A DNA stretch of 64,000 nt from Cordylochernes scorpioides (lineage: Eukaryota > Arthropoda > Arachnida > Pseudoscorpiones > Chernetidae): positions 51,659,921 to 51,723,920 of the forward strand of contig CP092870.1 in the NCBI GenBank assembly GCA_030710605.1. Direction: 5' to 3'. Positions 32,904 to 43,595 of this stretch are shown here, piece after piece; within the stretch, counting starts at the first letter, position 1, and every line of letters starts with the position of its first letter. The notes under the pieces are model-generated. The model saw nothing but the letters and a program-made list of their open reading frames with translations. It was not told the origin of the DNA and searched no databases. The position numbers and the translations under genes were made by a program.

Positions 32904-33770
32904 AGAGCTGCAGGTTACCCCTTACCTTTTATAGACAAACACATGTTTGATCCATGTGTTCACACAACCACTACAGTATATAGATCCACATGTTGGCTTC
33001 TATATTCCCCCAAAGCAGTTTCAATATCCGAATATTACGCCCATATGGCATCAAAGTCTTATACAACAGTCCTCCCAACCTAAACACCATCCTCAGAAAT
33101 AGCATTACCAAATCAGATAGACCTACCCTCCCTATAGACACTACTGGCGCCATCTATTCCCTACAATGCAATAATTGTCCAGCATCATATGTCGGAGAAA
33201 CAGGCGAACCACACGTATCAGAATCTCAGAACATAATCGCAATATTCATAACAAAGATAAAAAATCCCTAGTCTACACCCATATCGCACAAACAGGCCAT
33301 AGCTTCGATCTTGAACATCCACACATCAAATACAAACATATCAACCACAAATACAATAGACAATGCTTAGAATCCATCATTTCCTCACAAACCAACAGCA
33401 TTAATCGCAAAATAGATCTCCCTGACATATATAAAGTCCTTTATTAATAGCAGAAAATACACCTCCCACCCAAACCCCCCCCCCCTCCCTATCCCCTATC
33501 CATGGTTGTGACATTGAGTGGGGCCCCTGGTTGTGTCCTTGGATTTTACTCATTTGTCGTAACATGGTTGTCTCGTTTTACATATATTCATAATTTTATA
33601 AATATAGTTTTCTAATTTTATAAATATAGTTTTCGAATTTTTTATATGTAAATATTCTAATTTTAACGTCTGCGTCATATATTCTCTTTTAATCAATTTA
33701 GTTTAAGTATGCAAATGTCCGCCTGAGTGTATATAAGGTCTCTATGTTGCAGTTCACTTGTTAGTTAATA
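32904..33770 (+). mobile_element. Penelope-like element, copy 3 (endonuclease and 3' end only)
   Basis: It starts at 'agctgcaggttacccc' on the plus strand, directly at the inversion point with copy 2. It encodes only the endonuclease region (GAIYSLQCNN ... ASYVGETG) in two overlapping frames (32990-33271 and 33175-33447), with a shift after GETG. The 3' untranslated region with a C run (33475-33487) and the AT-rich tail leads into the hammerhead unit of copy 4. Confidence 0.8.
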
Positions 33771-33781
33771 GCTATCCATGC

Positions 33782-33808
33782 CAGATGAAGAACCTTGCAG
33801 GTTCGAAA
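33782..33808 (+). ncRNA. Hammerhead-like motif, 5' of copy 4
   Basis: CAGATGA (33782), helix II GAACC/GGTTC with loop TTGCA, GAAA (33805-33808). CCAT upstream can pair with ATGG downstream as a distal helix I. Confidence 0.5.
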
Positions 33809-33915
33809 GCTTGTGTTAATAAATGGTATCAAGAAGCTCCTCTACTTACTTTATTTCATGTCAATTTGATCAGGATTAGAGTTATTCTTTAAAACTTAAC
33901 CTTCGCCGTTTTACT

Positions 33916-36250
33916 ATGAACCATACTGCACCAGAGCTCCGCTATTATATACGCCAATGGATTAAGAAATCGTTACAACTGGCCAAATGGAGATGTCACT
34001 TACAGTTCAATTTGCTATGCCAGAAGGTCAGCTTCATCCCACCATCCCTTAGGATAAGAGACCCAGTCAAGAATCCCTTCTCATCCAAAGCCACCAAAAA
34101 GTTCCAACTAGAACTACTGGTAGCCAGGGTACAGGGTTCACACTCAAACATCCGAATTCTTTCGCGTTCCGTCAAAGGCCTCATCTTCCACATTCAACAG
34201 TTAATGCCCTTAGAAGACCTCCATGAACTAGTAAAAGCTACTACGCTTAAAGTTCAAAACCAAACAACAGTCCAGAAAAACAAACACATCTCCAAGCTAA
34301 CTCACTGGAAGCGGAGATATGATTTTCCAGACGTCCCTGATTCCAGGCGCGCAGCTCCCCCTAAGATCATCAACCTATCCACAACCCATTTGCCCGAAAA
34401 AGAGGCTAATCTTCTAGAACTGGGCCTCCAGTATATTCTTCCACCCAAACTGGATATCCCCAGAATCATTGCTGGTGTTGAGGGCATCATGAGCACCCTA
34501 AATCATAGTGAAACCTTTAAAGTGCGGAATGCGATAGTCCAAACTCTACTAAGACCAGACCGGAACAAAATACCCAGCCACAACAACAAAGCCATACTCA
34601 ATAAGTTAAAAAGCTACAAATCCCTAGCATTCACTAGAGCGGACAAAGGAAATCATCCCGTCATAATGGACCGATCGGATTAAATAGCAAAGATGAAAGA
34701 CATCCTTCAAGACAGCTCCACCTTCTCATCCATCTCCCCACAGGAAAATACCTCCTTTCCAAAATGTTCAGAAAATCCCTCAACAACATGAAGAAATCTG
34801 GCAGCATCACAACAGAGCAATATACTCATTTCACAGCCAAATTGGACAGGAGTGCGTATATTTATGGTATCCCCAAGGTGCACAAACCGGGGGTCCCACT
34901 CAGACCAATCATCGCTTATCACCAATCCCCGGCATATGGAAGTCTCCAAATATCTGGTAAGCCTCTTGACCCCTCTCATGAAGCAAAACCAGAACATATA
35001 CAGCATCACACACCCCCCCCACGTTCATAGAAAACATCACAGCCCTAACCCCGCAACCACAACACATCATGGCGTCTTTTGACGTCACATCTCTGTACCT
35101 ATCCCTTCCACATACCCTCATTACAGATAAATTACAACTATTCCTCACAACATCTAACATAGACACACAGACAGCTTCCACCATACTACAACTAACCTCC
35201 CTCTGTTTGACAGTCAGTTCCTTTACGTTTAACACGCAGTTTTACAAACAAATCAGAGGCACCCCTATGGGTATTCCGCTCTCATCAATAATTGCAGAAA
35301 TAGTCATGAATTCGCTGGACACATGGATCAACCAAACCCTCCCCTCTGAAATACACTACTGGAGGCGATATGTGGATGATGTTTTTTGTATCATTAACTC
35401 AAACAGCCTCCAACGCATCCATAGTACCTTACATGACTTTAACCCAAATATAAAATTTACTTATGAAACTGAATCAAGCTCCGCTTTGCCCTTTTTAGAC
35501 ATTTTAGTCATACGCACACCCAGCACCTTCCAAACCACAGTTTTTCACAAAAAGAACATTCCCCCCCAATACACACACTTCTCCTCCAGTAGCCCCATAG
35601 CATATAAAATAAATACATTTAAGACCCTATCAAAAATAATCTTTACCCATTGCTCATTGCCCATATTTAAAACCATCGAAAAATCTAGAATCCGTCAGAT
35701 CCTCATAGCTGCAGGTTACCCCTTACCTTTTATAGACAAACACATGTTTGATCCATGTGTCCACACAACCACGACAGTATATAGGTCCACATGTTGGCTT
35801 CCATATTCCCCCAAAGCAGTTTCAATATCCCGAATATTACGCCCATATGGCATCAAAGTCTTATACAACAGTCCTCCCAACCTAAACACCATCTTCAGAA
35901 ATAGCATTACCAAATCAGATAGACCTACCCTCCCTATAGACACTACTGGCGCCATCTATTCCCTACAATGCAATAATTGTCCAGCATCATATGTCGGAGA
36001 AACAGGCAGAACCACACGTATCAGAATCTCAGAACAAAATCGCAATATTCATAACAAAGATAAAAAATCCCTAGTCTACACCCATATCGCACAAACAGGC
36101 CATCGCTTCGATCTTGAACATCCACACATCAAATACAAACATATCAATCACAAATACAATAGACTATGCTTAGAATCCATCATTTCCTCACAAACCAACA
36201 GCATTAATCGCAAAATAGATCTCCCTGACATATATAAAGTCCTTTATTAA
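33916..36250 (+). pseudogene. Penelope-like RT / GIY-YIG protein, copy 4
   Basis: The N-terminal frame (33916-34683) reads to VIMDRSD and stops at TAA, where copy 1 has a Tyr codon (C to A). A one-base change near 34937 shifts the next block (34764-35030). From 35069 to 36250 a single 393-residue frame contains motif A, motif B (GTPMGIPLSS), YVDD, and the complete GIY-YIG domain (GAIYSLQCNN, ASYVGETGRTTRIRIS, ISSQTNSINRK). This is the best-preserved endonuclease of the four copies and lacks the shift after GETG. The element as a whole is inactive. Confidence 0.85.
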
Positions 36251-36435
36251 TAGCAGAAAATACACCTCCCACCCAAACCCCCCCCCCCCCCTCCCTATCC
36301 CCTACCCATGGTTGTGACATAGAGTGGGGCCTCTGGTTGTGTCCTTGGATTTTACTCATTTGTCGTAACATGGTTGTCTCGTTTTACATATATTCATAAT
36401 TTTATAAATATAGTTTTCTAATTTTATAAATATAG

Positions 36436-36658
36436 TGACACATTTCTGAATTTTGTAATTAATTTTGTAATTTGTTTTTCATTGATTTTTAATGTGTGAT
36501 CAATAACTCTTATCACACATTGGAAAAAAAGAACAATTAATAAACAAAAGAACAACAACGTGGTAAATTTGCCTCTTTATTTAAAACAAACAAACAAATT
36601 AGATAAAGATTTAAAATAAGATATTTTTTTAAAGTTAAAGCAAAATTAAAACGTTACA
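36436..36658 (+). repeat. 5' LTR of Gypsy element
   Basis: 223 bp, TG...CA ends. A possible primer-binding site follows shortly after (TTTGGCGCAGCTACG from 36667). Closely similar to the 3' LTR, with small indels. Confidence 0.85.
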
Positions 36659-36734
36659 TAAAATATTTGGCGCAGCTACGAAAGGATTAAAATATAAATC
36701 AAAAAAGGCTTCGACGAAAGAAAAATTAAGTACA

Positions 36735-39704
36735 ATGGCAGTAAATGTAAACAAATTAGAGAAATTTAGCGGCGATAAAGGTTCAATTCGGCCTGAATCA
36801 TGGCTTAAACTATATGAATTGGAAACTGGTAAACTAGATGAAGTCGATAGAATCAATAATCTAATTTATTATTTATCAAAAGATGCTTTAGAATGGTTTG
36901 CTGATGAAATATTGAGCAACGCATCCATTAAAAAATGGGATATTGTTAAACTCAAATTAATTCAGCGCTTTGGTTATAAAGTTGAAAGCCCTATAGTTGC
37001 AGCATCAAAAAGAAGACTTAAAAAAGAAGAAACCGTGGAAGATTATTTTAGAGATAAAATTAGATTATTAAATCAAACAAGCCTCAATAATGTCGAGAAG
37101 CTAAAAATGTTAACGGATGGATTGCCATTAGATTGGAAAAATTATCTCGTAACAGCCCAGCCTAAAGATCCATCACATTGGATGCAGATTGCCATGGAGA
37201 TTGAACAAAACAATAATCAAATAAGGCAACAACAGAGAAGTAAAACCAAGGTTATTAATATAACTACACCTACAGTCTCAAAAAATTGCCCATATTGGTG
37301 TCCTATTTGTAAGAAAAAAGGATTGTATTTTAAACATTGGATAAGTGATTGCAAAGATTATGATCCTAATTATAAAGACAAGCTTAAACACCAAGCAACT
37401 AATATAACCACAGATGTTAAACAAACCATAGCTGATTCATTTTGCATAGCAAATACCAATTTTCCTTATAGATTTGTTAATGTTGAAGTTTTACTTAATA
37501 ATATTCCAGTTCCATCTTTTATTGATACCGGGTCAACTATTTCATTAATGAGCTGTTCGCTTTTAAAACAACATAAGTTGAAATTGAATGTAAATGATAG
37601 AATCAAAATTAAACAAGTAGATAGTTTTGCATATACTTTAGGAACAGTAGAAGTATTTTTGAAAATTCATTTTAAACTTGTCGGGTGTAAGCTTCATGTA
37701 GTGAAAAACTTTAGCTATCCATTGCTTATTGGACTTGACATAGCAGAAAAAATTGGATTGATAATTGATACAAAAGACAAAGCTGTGTATTTTAAAGAAA
37801 ATAAATTTTTTTCCATGTCTGATGAAACTCACCTCCCATCTGAACAACAAAAAGAACTCAAGGTTAAGAAATGCTCCATTGAAAAACAAGAAATAAGATA
37901 TCTAGGACATATCATAGAACACAACAAGATTAAACCTGACCCTGAAAAAACAAAGGCAATAAATGAGTTCCCTCAACCTAAAACAGTGAAGCAAGTAAGG
38001 CAGTTTTTGGGTTTAGCAGGTTACTACAGGAAATTTATTCCTAAATTTAGTGAAATTGCAGATCCTTTAACAAGCCTCACAAGATAAAATAAGTTATTCA
38101 AATGGACTACTGAAGTTAACAAATCATTTCAGGAACTAAAGTCTCATTTATCCACAGATCCAATTCTTTCTACATATGATCCTTCATTACCATGTAAGCT
38201 TTATACAGATGCATCTAAACTGGGAATTGGTGCTATTTTAGCTCAAATTGGAAATGATAATCAAGAACATGTAATTTCCTATTATTCAAGGAAACTTCTA
38301 CCACATCAACAGAACTATTCTGCATTTGAGTTGGAATGCTTTGCTGTAGTTCAATCAGTTGAATACTTTGAAGTTTATCTTGAGAACAATACATTTGAAG
38401 TCATTACAGATCATTCCGCTTTGGAATGGCTCTTCAACGTAAAGAAAACAAAGGCAAAATATCTCCGATGGATAATTGAATTATCAACCAAGTCAATGAA
38501 AATAGTTCACAGATCAGGATCAAAGCAAACGCATGTTGATGCATTGTCAAGATCACCAGTGTCATTTCATATATCAATCCCCACTCTTCGACTACACCAA
38601 CAAAAAGCGGATCTCAGTTTTGTAAAGAACTCTCATATTCATCGAGATCTTATTATGGTGAAACATAATGGAGTTCTAAAAACAGTTGTTCCAGAATCAT
38701 TCCAAGAAGAAATTCTCAAAGAATACCACGATAATCATTCTCACCCCTCAATTAACAAGACAGTAAGATTGATAACACCATTTTATTGGTGGCCGAATGC
38801 TATCAGATGCATCAAAGACTATGTTCGCTCATGTAAAATATGTCAAATAACTAAATGCAGTCATAAACCATTTATTGGAGAATATGTTGCACCAAACTCT
38901 GATCTGAAACCACTGGAATTAATATCAATGGATACTATTGTGCTAGGCTCTGCAGCAAATGAAACCAAGCACAAATACATTCAAGTAATAATTGACCACC
39001 TAACAAGATTTGTTTGGGCTTTCCCTACTGTCACCAACACTTCTCAAGCAGTAATTCAATGTTTAGACAAAATCAACAAAACTGTTCCCCAAATCAAATG
39101 TATTTTAACCGACAACGGAAAGAATTTTACATCAAAAGAATTAAACAAGTTTTTGAATGAGCATCAAATTCAACACACCTATTCGACGCCATATCATCCG
39201 CAGAGTAATGGACTGTGTGAAAAGATGAATGACACTATACTCACCAAATTAAGAACAAACCTTCAAGAGAATCCAAGACTAAAATGGTCATCATTACTTG
39301 CCAAAATTGTGAAATATTATAATAGCACACCCCATGATGTCACTGGGTTTTCTCCAAATTTCCTACTTTTTGGTGATTGTTCAATACCAGAATTTTCTGA
39401 ATCACCACATTTCACCATAGAAAATGCAAGGAAGAAAGCAATAGAAAATAACGCAAAGCATAGAGAAAAGTGGAAAGCACGACACGATGCAAAACATCCG
39501 CAGTCGTCATTCAAAGTTGGTGATCTGGTTCTTCGTAAAATACCTAGTAATGATCCAAGTATGGTCAAAACATCCCCAAAGTATGAGGGTCCTTTTCAAA
39601 TAACAAGAATAATATCTAGTGTTACGTGTGAATTATTGAAAGATGATTCCTCCTTGGTTAAAGTTCATGTGTCACAATTGAAACCATTTATTTTGCGAAA
39701 ATAA
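36735..39704 (+). pseudogene. Gypsy gag-protease-(RT deleted)-RNase H-integrase
   Basis: The first 450 codons hold gag (MAVNVNKLEK), a Cys/His knuckle (CPICKKKGLYFKHWISDC), protease (FIDTGSTISL, LLIGLDIAE) and then directly the RT C-terminal connection (RYLGHIIEHNKI, FLGLAGYYRKF). The palm with its catalytic Asp pair is absent although the frame stays open, so a deletion in frame removed it. A TAA at 38085 stops the frame. The same frame continues with RNase H (LYTDASKLGIG, VITDHSAL) and integrase: zinc part with HDNHSHPS and CKICQ, core Asp in SMDT and LTDNG, Glu in GLCEKMN. Described only as found. Confidence 0.85.
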
Positions 39705-39724
39705 ATCCTTCAAGCCGAGGGATA

Positions 39725-39945
39725 TGACACGTTTCTGAATTTTGTAATTAATTTTGTAATTTGTTTTTCATTGATTTTTAATGTGTGATCAATAACTCTT
39801 ATCATTATTGGAAAAAAAGAACAATTAATAAACAAAAGAACAACAACGTGGTAAATTTGCCTCTTTATTTAAAACAAACAAACAAATTAGATAAAGATTT
39901 AAAATAAGATAATTTTTAAAGTTAAAGCAAAAATAAAACGTTACA
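39725..39945 (+). repeat. 3' LTR of Gypsy element
   Basis: 221 bp, preceded by a purine-rich tract (aagccgaggga). It matches the 5' LTR apart from a few substitutions and indels, which suggests a fairly young insertion. Confidence 0.85.
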
Positions 39946-40099
39946 ATTGTTTTCGAATTTTTTATATGTAAATTTTCTAATTTTAACGTCTGCGTCATAT
40001 ATTCTCTTTTAATCAATTTAGTTTAAGTATGCAAATGTCCGCCTGAGTGTATATAAGGTCTCTATGTTGCAGTACACTTGTTAGTTAATAGCTATCCAT

Positions 40100-40199
40100 N
40101 NNNNNNNNNNNNNNNNNNNNNNNNNNNNNNNNNNNNNNNNNNNNNNNNNNNNNNNNNNNNNNNNNNNNNNNNNNNNNNNNNNNNNNNNNNNNNNNNNNN
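40100..40199. other. Assembly gap, 100 N, probably zero-length
   Basis: The left flank ends 'gctatccat' and the right begins 'gccagatgaag'. In the intact unit at 33770-33790 these two strings are adjacent with nothing between. The gap therefore likely contains no missing bases. Confidence 0.9.
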
Positions 40200-40201
40200 G
40201 C

Positions 40202-40228
40202 CAGATGAAGAACCTTGAAGGTTCGAAA
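40202..40228 (+). ncRNA. Hammerhead-like motif, 3' of copy 4
   Basis: Same core as at 33782: CAGATGA, helix II GAACC/GGTTC with loop TTGAA, GAAA. Confidence 0.45.
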
Positions 40229-40554
40229 GCTTGTGTTAATAAATGGTATCAAGAAGCTCCTCTACTTACTTTATTTCATGTCAATTTTGAGCTTTTAGTT
40301 GAGGATCTTGGGTATCTTCATCTATAATAAACTTAGTGATAATAAAACTTATAGATAAAAAAACTTGTTATCATCGTCGCAATGGGGGCGCTGCTTGCTA
40401 GTTAAATCTACAAATCTGCAATTAACTCTAAGAATATTCAAGATATTCAAGAAATTATTTTTCAAAAACCTTCCCGGGGATATACATAATAATATCCCAA
40501 AATTTCACAGCGATTGGATGTATGGTTTTTTAATCTACAGAGTATGTAGGATGG

Positions 40555-40882
40555 TTGCGTGATGTGTTGGTGTGGCTTGTGGAAAGGCTGCTGATAAAAT
40601 TATAATTAAAATCATTTTATTTAAAGCAAGAAATTATAAAGAGAAAAGAAACAACGGTTGAAGTAACGGCCGTTGGAGCTAGCCTAGATGTTTACCGCGT
40701 GAGTGCCAGATCAAGTGTCGGAAGCGCCAGCCGCTAGAAAGTTCCGGATGACGCCCGCGCATGCGTAGTGACGTGCTCTCCAAACACGTGCTTGCCGAGG
40801 CATAGTGGGGCCGCCATTTTTTCTGCCCATATGTGTTTTGAAGCTTTGTCCCAGTTCGCTGAAGCAAAGTGCGGTCGCCACA
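40555..40882 (-). repeat. 3' LTR of gag-only element copy 1
   Basis: 328 bp. The inner boundary is TGTGGCGACCGC (minus), preceded by a purine-rich tract (GGAGGGGGAGTAG). Confidence 0.8.
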
Positions 40883-42064
40883 CTACTCCCCCTCCAGTAG
40901 GATCTTTAAAGATCCTATGTAGTCGTAGAGGGAACTCTTGGTAGGGTGCCTTGTTGAGTTGGAATCTGGTCTTGGGGGCTTGAGGGAGGCACCTGTCCTT
41001 TTCAAATGTTGTCCGGATGTAATGGGTGGCGACCATCTTGTTAGGTTGCAGGGACACGATGCGTTGCTCAGCGATGGGTGTAGTCGCCGCGAGTACCGGT
41101 GGAGCTATTGGTATTGGGGAAGTAGTGACTCTTGATTCAATGGGAGGTGATGACTGTTGGAGTGAGTTTTGAGGTTGGAGAGGTTGTGTTACCGAAGTTT
41201 GGGCGGGCTGCAAGTGGAGAGGAGTCGTTGCAGCAGCATTATTGGTTTCTTCTAGGGAGAGTAGATGTTTATGCTCGCAAGATGGAGGCAAGGGCTCTTC
41301 GTGAGACGGCGGTTGCTGGGGCAAGGGCTTTTCGTGAGACGGCGGTTGCTGGGGCAAGGGCTCTTCATGAGACGGCGGCTGCTGGAGCAAGGGCTCTTCA
41401 TGAGACGGCGGCTGCTGGGGCAAGGGCTCTTCTTGAGACGGCGGCTGCTTGGGCAAGGGATTGTCACTGTACACTGGGGTGGAGAAAACAGTTTCAGGGG
41501 GCACGAGATGGTGTTTGAAGGCAGGTTGGAGCAGAACGATGAGGAGTCCAGGGATGAAGAGTTACCCAGAGAGCTGGTGGGAGAAAGCAAGGTGGAGCTT
41601 GAGTTGGTGTCTTCAACGTTATGGACTGTAGTCACCTGGGCAGTTGTTGTGACATTCATGTCAAGGGGCAAATCCGTCTGCTCCAGGTGTTGGAGGCTAT
41701 TGGATGTGGGAGTACAGGGATCACAGTGCTGAGATGGAGGTGGCTTGGACAATTCAACCAGGATAATCGAGGGTCTCTGATCAGCAATGGGCTTAGTTTC
41801 TGAGACTTGAACTGTTCGTACCTGGCGTGACCAGCCAAATCGCAGGAGAAGTCGTTCTTTGAGCGCCGCATATTTTCCTGAAACTGGTGGGTTCTGTACA
41901 ATGTCGTAGACGCAGATGAGAGCTAGTCTATCTAAATTAACGATTATTGTGTTATACTTGAAATTGTCGTCGCTGGCGATGTTTGCAAAATTAAAGGTAG
42001 CTCCAAGTTGGTTGAGCCACAATGGAATGTCGTTTGGTAAGAAGGGTGGAGCTCGAAAAATCAA
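40734..42064 (-). pseudogene. Gypsy-type gag with 33-bp repeats, copy 1
   Basis: The N-terminal domain starts IFRAPPFLPNDIPLWLNQLG and continues NTIIVNLDRLA, NPPVSGKYAALKERLLLRFG, the layout of Gypsy capsid proteins. It then becomes Ser/Thr/Pro-rich. A one-base deletion in a C run (five here, six in the other copy) near 41500 shifts the frame. The second frame (41504-40734) has five units of PLPQQPPSHEE (about 41290-41457). The position where the other copy has a stop (PPPS*) is Gln here. Confidence 0.8.
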
Positions 42065-42172
42065 TTTTGATATTTGAGATGGGGTGATTTCTATCGCGAA
42101 TGTTTGAGCTTCCTTGATTTGCCCTTGACGTTGGCCGTTAATTCTTCATTCGAGTCGTCCGGCTCACCAATT

Positions 42173-42512
42173 TGTAGGATGGATGTTGCGTGATGTGTTG
42201 GTGTGGCTTGCGGAAAGGCTGCTGATAAAATTATAATTAAAATTAATTTATTTGAAGCAAGAAATTATAAAGAGAAAATAAACAACGATTGAAGTAACGG
42301 CCGTTGGAGCTAGATTAGATGTTCTGCGCGTAAGTGCCAGATCTTGTGTCGGAAGCGCCAGCCGCTAGAAAATTCCGGATGACGCCCGCGCATTAGTAGT
42401 GACGTGCTCTCCGAACACGTGCTTGCCGAGGCATAGTGGGGCCGCCATTTTTCTGCCTGTATGTGTTTTGAAGCTTTGTCCCAGTTCGCAGAAGCAAAGT
42501 GCGGGCGCCACA
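42173..42512 (-). repeat. 5' LTR of gag-only element copy 1
   Basis: 340 bp, ends TGTGGCGCCCGC...CATCCTACA (minus). The next bases AATTTGGTGAGCCGGACGAC may be the primer-binding region. Confidence 0.8.
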
Positions 42513-42566
42513 AGTACACACAGACAGACAGACATTCATTTATATATATATATATATATATATATA

Positions 42567-42664
42567 TCTAATATATATAAAATTCAATGTCTGTCTGTTT
42601 GTCTGTACTCTATAGATTCAAAAACCATACATCCAATCGCCGTGAAATTTTGGGATATTATTAG
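42567..42664 (+). mobile_element. Helitron 5' fragment
   Basis: TCTAATATATATAAAATTC followed by the CTGTCTGT block and 'ccatacatccaatcgccgtg', then cut short by a block from another Helitron ('gaaacgtcccgttccaaact'). Confidence 0.55.
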
Positions 42665-42787
42665 GTATGAAACGTCCCGTTCCAAACTGTGTGTTTTTAA
42701 AATGTTTTAATTAAAATACTATTCGTTACAATTATAAATTTGAACGATAGGCTCATTATTTCTTTATACCGTTATTATACCGTTATA

Positions 42788-43067
42788 TCTACTTATATAT
42801 TTGCCTTATTCTGTCTGTTTGTCTGAAGCTCACGGATGGGATTTTTCATAGCCATCGGTGGTTCAGTGGTAGAATGCTCGCCTGCCACGCAGGCGGCCCG
42901 GGTTCGATTCCCGGCCGATGCATTTTTTTTTTTTTTACAATTTTTAAAACTCATTTATATATTATACAAGAATGACATCCACGGCGCCAATTTATAATTG
43001 TAACGAATAATATTTGAATAAAAGCATTTAATCGGGTAGAACCCGGGCGTTTTTCGGGTCATTCGTA
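42788..43067 (+). mobile_element. Helitron carrying tRNA-Gly(GCC), copy A
   Basis: Starts TCTACTTATATATTTGCC and a CTGTCTGTTTGTCTG block. Then come 'gaagctcacggatgggattt', the tRNA, a T run, 'acaatttttaaaactcattt', 'gcgccaatttataattgtaa' and a hairpin region GGGTAGAACCCGGGCG. It ends TCATTCGTA at the next copy's TC start. The expected CTAG end is lacking. It is head-to-tail with copy B. Confidence 0.75.
42852..42922 (+). tRNA. tRNA-Gly(GCC), Helitron copy A
   Basis: 71 nt with D arm, anticodon loop CTGCCAC (anticodon GCC), T arm with GGTTCGATTCC (perfect B box) and CCGATGCA 3' end. A box TGGTTCAGTGG. A T run of 12 follows directly. Mismatches are C1-C72 in the acceptor stem and one C-A in the anticodon stem (GCAGG), so it may be weak or inactive. 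Confidence 0.75.
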
Positions 43068-43252
43068 TCTACTTATATATTTGCCTTATTCTGTCTGTTT
43101 GTCTGTTTGTTTGTCTGAAGCTCACGGATGGGATTTTTCATAACCATCGGTGGTTCAGTGGTAGAATGCTCGCCTGCCACGCGGGCGGCCCGGGTTCGAT
43201 TCCCGGCCGATGCATTTTTTTTTTTTACAATTTTTAAAACTCATTTATATAT
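43068..43252 (+). mobile_element. Helitron carrying tRNA-Gly(GCC), copy B (3' lost)
   Basis: Same 5' end as copy A (TCTACTTATATATTTGCC), tRNA, T run and 'actcatttatatatt', then cut at 43253 by the CTAG end of an oppositely oriented Helitron. Confidence 0.7.
43144..43214 (+). tRNA. tRNA-Gly(GCC), Helitron copy B
   Basis: Best copy: anticodon stem CTCGC/GCGGG and T stem CCCGG/CCGGG pair as in normal animal tRNA-Gly(GCC). The only defect seen is C instead of G at position 1 (C1-C72). A and B boxes are perfect and a T run follows the 3' end. Confidence 0.8.
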
Positions 43253-43595
43253 TACTAGACGAATGGCCCGGGCAAGGCCCGGGTTTTACCCGAGTGCGTA
43301 TATATTTTTAAAACGTTTTCATTCAAATACTATTCGTTACAATTATAAATTGGCGCCATGGATGTCACTCTTGTGAAACGTCCCGTTCCAAACTGTGTGT
43401 TTTTAAAATGTTTTAATTAAAATACTATTCGTTACAATTATAAATTGGCGCCGTGGATGTCTCTCTTGTGAAACGTCCCGCCCCAAACTGTGTGTGTCTT
43501 GAAAATATAAAACCGACCAAGAATAGAGGTAAGTGACTACCTCTATAGAACTTAGATCGTCGTCACAACACAGAGTGGCGGTGAAATCGCAATAA

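Larger units (their letters stand above)
36436..39945 (+). mobile_element. Gypsy LTR retrotransposon, internally deleted
   Basis: Two LTRs (36436-36658 and 39725-39945), starting TGACAC and ending TTACA, bracket a 3.07-kb interior. It sits in the 3' region of Penelope copy 4, whose sequence resumes after it. Flanks atag (36432-36435) and attg (39946-39949) fit a 4-bp duplication with one change. The interior has gag, protease, RNase H and integrase, but the RT core is missing, and there is no envelope frame. It can only have moved before the deletion or with help. Confidence 0.88.
33771..40296 (+). mobile_element. Penelope-like element, copy 4, with nested Gypsy element
   Basis: This is the longest copy: hammerhead unit (33771-33850), leader, start at 33916, polyprotein to 36250, 3' region to 36435, a Gypsy insertion (36436-39945), the rest of the 3' region, and a second hammerhead unit (40202-40228) beyond an N gap. 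Hammerhead units at both ends match the repeated terminal structure of Penelope elements. Confidence 0.82.
40555..42512 (-). mobile_element. Gag-only LTR element, copy 1
   Basis: LTRs at 42173-42512 (5' in minus orientation) and 40555-40882 have TGT...ACA ends. Four-base flanks agta (40551-40554, 42513-42516) are the target duplication. The interior encodes only a Gypsy-type gag with a proline-rich repeat. There is no protease, RT or integrase. At 1.96 kb it is a non-autonomous element of the TRIM/LARD sort. A second, oppositely oriented copy is at 59318-61354. Confidence 0.85.
40300..42566 (-). mobile_element. Helitron fragment split by an LTR element
   Basis: Minus-strand Helitron sequence (complement of 'actctaagaatattcaagat', 'ccatacatccaatcgctgtg' and the 5' GTCTGTCTGTCTGT block) lies on both sides of a gag-only LTR element at 40555-42512. 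Its 5' end at about 42566 is back-to-back with another Helitron start at 42567. The 3' hairpin is not present. Confidence 0.6.

Noticed and set aside
40938-41803. Several open frames on the plus strand with GLFVRRRLLGQ or ARALRETA repeats
   Set aside because: They are antisense or off-frame readings of the 33-bp minisatellite in the gag-only LTR element. The same shadow set occurs at 60.1-60.8 kb.
42852-42922. Ordinary chromosomal tRNA-Gly gene cluster
   Set aside because: All copies share the same flanking repeat on both sides up to Helitron-like ends, so they spread with the repeat and not by local tRNA gene duplication.
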